From positions 1 to 44,016 of the forward strand of contig DLNM01000038.1 of NCBI GenBank assembly GCA_002479485.1: a stretch of 44,016 bases of DNA. Direction: 5' to 3'. The stretch is from Firmicutes bacterium UBA7510. GTDB taxonomy: Bacteria > Bacillota > Clostridia > Tissierellales > Sedimentibacteraceae. This document shows positions 42,573-44,016 of this stretch, piece by piece (positions within the stretch are counted from its first letter, which is position 1; every line of letters starts with the position of its first letter). A program made the translations under genes and the position numbers. The notes beneath the pieces are model-generated. The model searched no databases and was not told the DNA's origin. It saw only the letters and a list, made by a program, of their open reading frames with translations.

Positions 42573-43400
42573 ATGAGAATACAACATAATATTAGTGCAT
42601 TAAACGCACACAGAAATTTAACATTTAACAACACAGCAACTTCTAAAAACTTAGAGAAATTATCTTCTGGTTTTAGAATAAACAGAGCAGGTGATGACGC
42701 AGCTGGATTGGCTATATCAGAGAAAATGAGAGGCCAAATTAGTGGCTTACAGCAAGCTCAAAATAATGCTTCAGACGGAATTAACTTAATTCAAACTGCT
42801 GAAGGTGCATTAAATGAAACTCACTCAATTTTACAAAGAATGAGAACATTAGCAGTTCAATCAGCTAATGGTACATATGATGATACTACTGATAGAGCTA
42901 ACCTACAAAAGGAAATGACAGCTTTACAAGATGAAATAACAAGAATTTCTACAACTACAAAATACAATGGTAAAACATTATTAGGTGGAGCATACTCAGC
43001 AGCTGGATCAATGTCATTCCAAATTGACTCAAATGCAAACACTATAGGTGTTACAATTGCAAACATGGATGCTACTTCTTTAGGTGTAGCTGCAGCTTCA
43101 GTAAGTGTTAGTTCTGAATCTAATGCATCTGCTGCTATAAATGCGATAGATACAGCTATAAACACAGTATCAGGACAAAGAGCTGATTTAGGAGCTGCTC
43201 AAAACAGATTAGAGCACACTATAACTAACTTGTCTGTGGCAGAAGAGAACTTAACAGCTTCTGAATCAAGAATAAGAGACGTTGATATGGCTAAAGAAAT
43301 GATGGCATTCACTAAGAATAATATTCTTAACCAGGCTTCTCAAGCTATGCTTGCGCAAGCTAACATGCAACCACAAGGCGTATTACAATTATTACAATAA
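42573..43400 (+). CDS. hag: Flagellin
   Basis: 275 aa. The N-terminal D0/D1 region (MRIQHNISALNAHRNL, KLSSGFRINRAGDDAAGLAI) and C-terminal D1/D0 region (LGAAQNRLEHTITNLSVAEE, NILNQASQAMLAQANMQPQG) are fully conserved. The central variable part is short (about residues 140-190), so the outer D2/D3 domains are nearly absent. GGAGG lies 7 nt before ATG 42573. Confidence 0.97.
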   Translation: MRIQHNISALNAHRNLTFNNTATSKNLEKLSSGFRINRAGDDAAGLAISEKMRGQISGLQQAQNNASDGINLIQTAEGALNETHSILQRMRTLAVQSANGTYDDTTDRANLQKEMTALQDEITRISTTTKYNGKTLLGGAYSAAGSMSFQIDSNANTIGVTIANMDATSLGVAAASVSVSSESNASAAINAIDTAINTVSGQRADLGAAQNRLEHTITNLSVAEENLTASESRIRDVDMAKEMMAFTKNNILNQASQAMLAQANMQPQGVLQLLQ

Positions 43401-43421
43401 TTTAAATCGACCTTATAAAAT

Positions 43422-43450
43422 AAAAAGAGCGAGGTACCTTCGCTCTTTTT
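43422..43450. terminator. Bidirectional terminator after flagellin
   Basis: The stem AGAGCGA (43426-43432) with TCGCTCT (43440-43446) is extended by A/T pairs into flanking A and T runs (43422-43425, 43447-43450); the loop is GGTACCT. T-runs occur on both strands, fitting convergent flagellin (plus) and the minus-strand gene ending at 43455. Confidence 0.9.
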
Positions 43451-43454
43451 TACT

Positions 43455-44016
43455 TTATAATAAATTTTTTAGATTTTCTATATCACTGTCATTTGGATTT
43501 ATTAAAATATATTCGTTTAGTACTTCTTTAGCTTGTATAATATTGCCAGAATTTATAAGTAATTTAATGTTGTTCTTTATTGTATCTGCTAAAATATCAA
43601 ACTCAGATTTAGGTTTTTCATTTTTGTTTTCTTCTTGGAAATTATCTAAAAGAACTGAAATAAGATTTCTATTTTTCTCATTTGTTTTTAATGATAATTT
43701 CAAATATTTTATATAACTAGCTTCATCGTTATTTAATAAACTTGTCTCTGCAAGTAAACAGTAATAACCAGCTAAAATATTGCTAGGAAGAAGATTTATA
43801 TAATTTAAGTTATCGTAATTTATAATATTAGCATTATAAGTGAAACATATATATTGTTTCAAGTTTTCTATATAGCTAGTATATAATTTTAACATATCTT
43901 CTGGCTTGTCTGTAGATACAATATTAAGTGTATTTTCATAAATTATAGATAATAAAAAATTATCCTCTATTAGTTCTGGTTTATATGTATATGATAATAG
44001 TTTTATAATAAAGTCA
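43455..44016 (-). CDS. C-terminal part of a TPR-like protein, cut by window end
   Basis: At least 187 codons are open from the window edge to TAA at 43455-43457; an internal ATG (43895) is not the start because the same frame stays open with family-like sequence to 44016. The visible part is helical with TPR-like repeats (AGYYCLLAETSLLNNDEASY, LINSGNIIQAKEVLNEYILI, NPNDSDIENL). Genes beside flagellin in Clostridia often encode glycosyltransferases with C-terminal TPR repeats, so a flagellin-modification enzyme is a guess. No catalytic domain is visible. Confidence 0.6.
   Translation of the reverse strand, partial: DFIIKLLSYTYKPELIEDNFLLSIIYENTLNIVSTDKPEDMLKLYTSYIENLKQYICFTYNANIINYDNLNYINLLPSNILAGYYCLLAETSLLNNDEASYIKYLKLSLKTNEKNRNLISVLLDNFQEENKNEKPKSEFDILADTIKNNIKLLINSGNIIQAKEVLNEYILINPNDSDIENLKNLL

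Overview
The window is a flagellar and chemotaxis region from an AT-rich, Gram-positive, motile bacterium, most likely of the class Clostridia. The evidence is the gene order (flgBC-fliEFGHIJK-flgD-flgE-swrD-motAB-fliM-fliY-cheY-fliOPQR-flhBA-sigD), FliY rather than plain FliN, CheC and CheD, the FlhO/FlhP-type rod genes, FapA, SLH domains and strong AGGAGG-type ribosome binding sites. No phage, IS element, CRISPR array, rRNA or tRNA was seen. Species cannot be named from this sequence alone.

Layout. 91-976 is a decayed dCache/EAL (cyclic-di-GMP phosphodiesterase type) gene with a nonsense codon, a frameshift, a large internal deletion and a second nonsense codon. A good sigma-A promoter (1158-1186) then leads into one 26.6-kb plus-strand gene run (1292-27906). 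It encodes the rod, MS ring, rotor switch, export gate and ATPase, hook cap and hook, stator, FliY, CheY, the flagellar sigma factor SigD, two distal-rod proteins, FapA, CheC, CheD, a ParA-type ATPase and a ComFB-domain protein. A bidirectional terminator (27913-27940) separates this run from a minus-strand operon (34462 down to 27930). That operon encodes a FliK-like/YlqG-like protein, an FhlB (FlhB C-domain) homologue, a large FtsA-like actin-fold protein, a PilZ protein and an SLH/Big2 surface protein. Divergent from it, 34787-39174 encodes CheA, CheW, CheR and CheB. Then come fliD, fliS, a FliT-like gene and a short flagellin gene. The window ends in the 3' part of a minus-strand TPR-like gene.

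How it works together. The long run supplies the hook-basal body and SigD. Four sites with the SigD spacing (TAAA-N15-GCCGATAT-like) lie in front of the later transcription units: the ylqG-like operon, cheA, fliD and flagellin. This fits the usual two-tier flagellar hierarchy. Genes often found in or near such loci but absent here are fliL (motB runs straight into fliM), flhF and flhG (flhA runs straight into sigD), flgM, flgK, flgL, fliW and csrA.

Most unusual signals. (1) fliO is intact but has no ATG, GTG or TTG start; an ATT with a good Shine-Dalgarno is the best candidate. (2) Five intercistronic gaps carry near-identical A-loop hairpins that start at the stop codon and lack a T-tract. 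(3) Four gaps carry a second, GC-rich hairpin ending directly before the Shine-Dalgarno. (4) The parA-comFB gap has a multi-helix structure with mutually exclusive or pseudoknotted pairings. (5) A ParA ATPase is paired with a ComFB-domain protein inside the flagellar operon. (6) An FtsA-like protein is encoded in a SigD-type operon with flagellar export-switch homologues.
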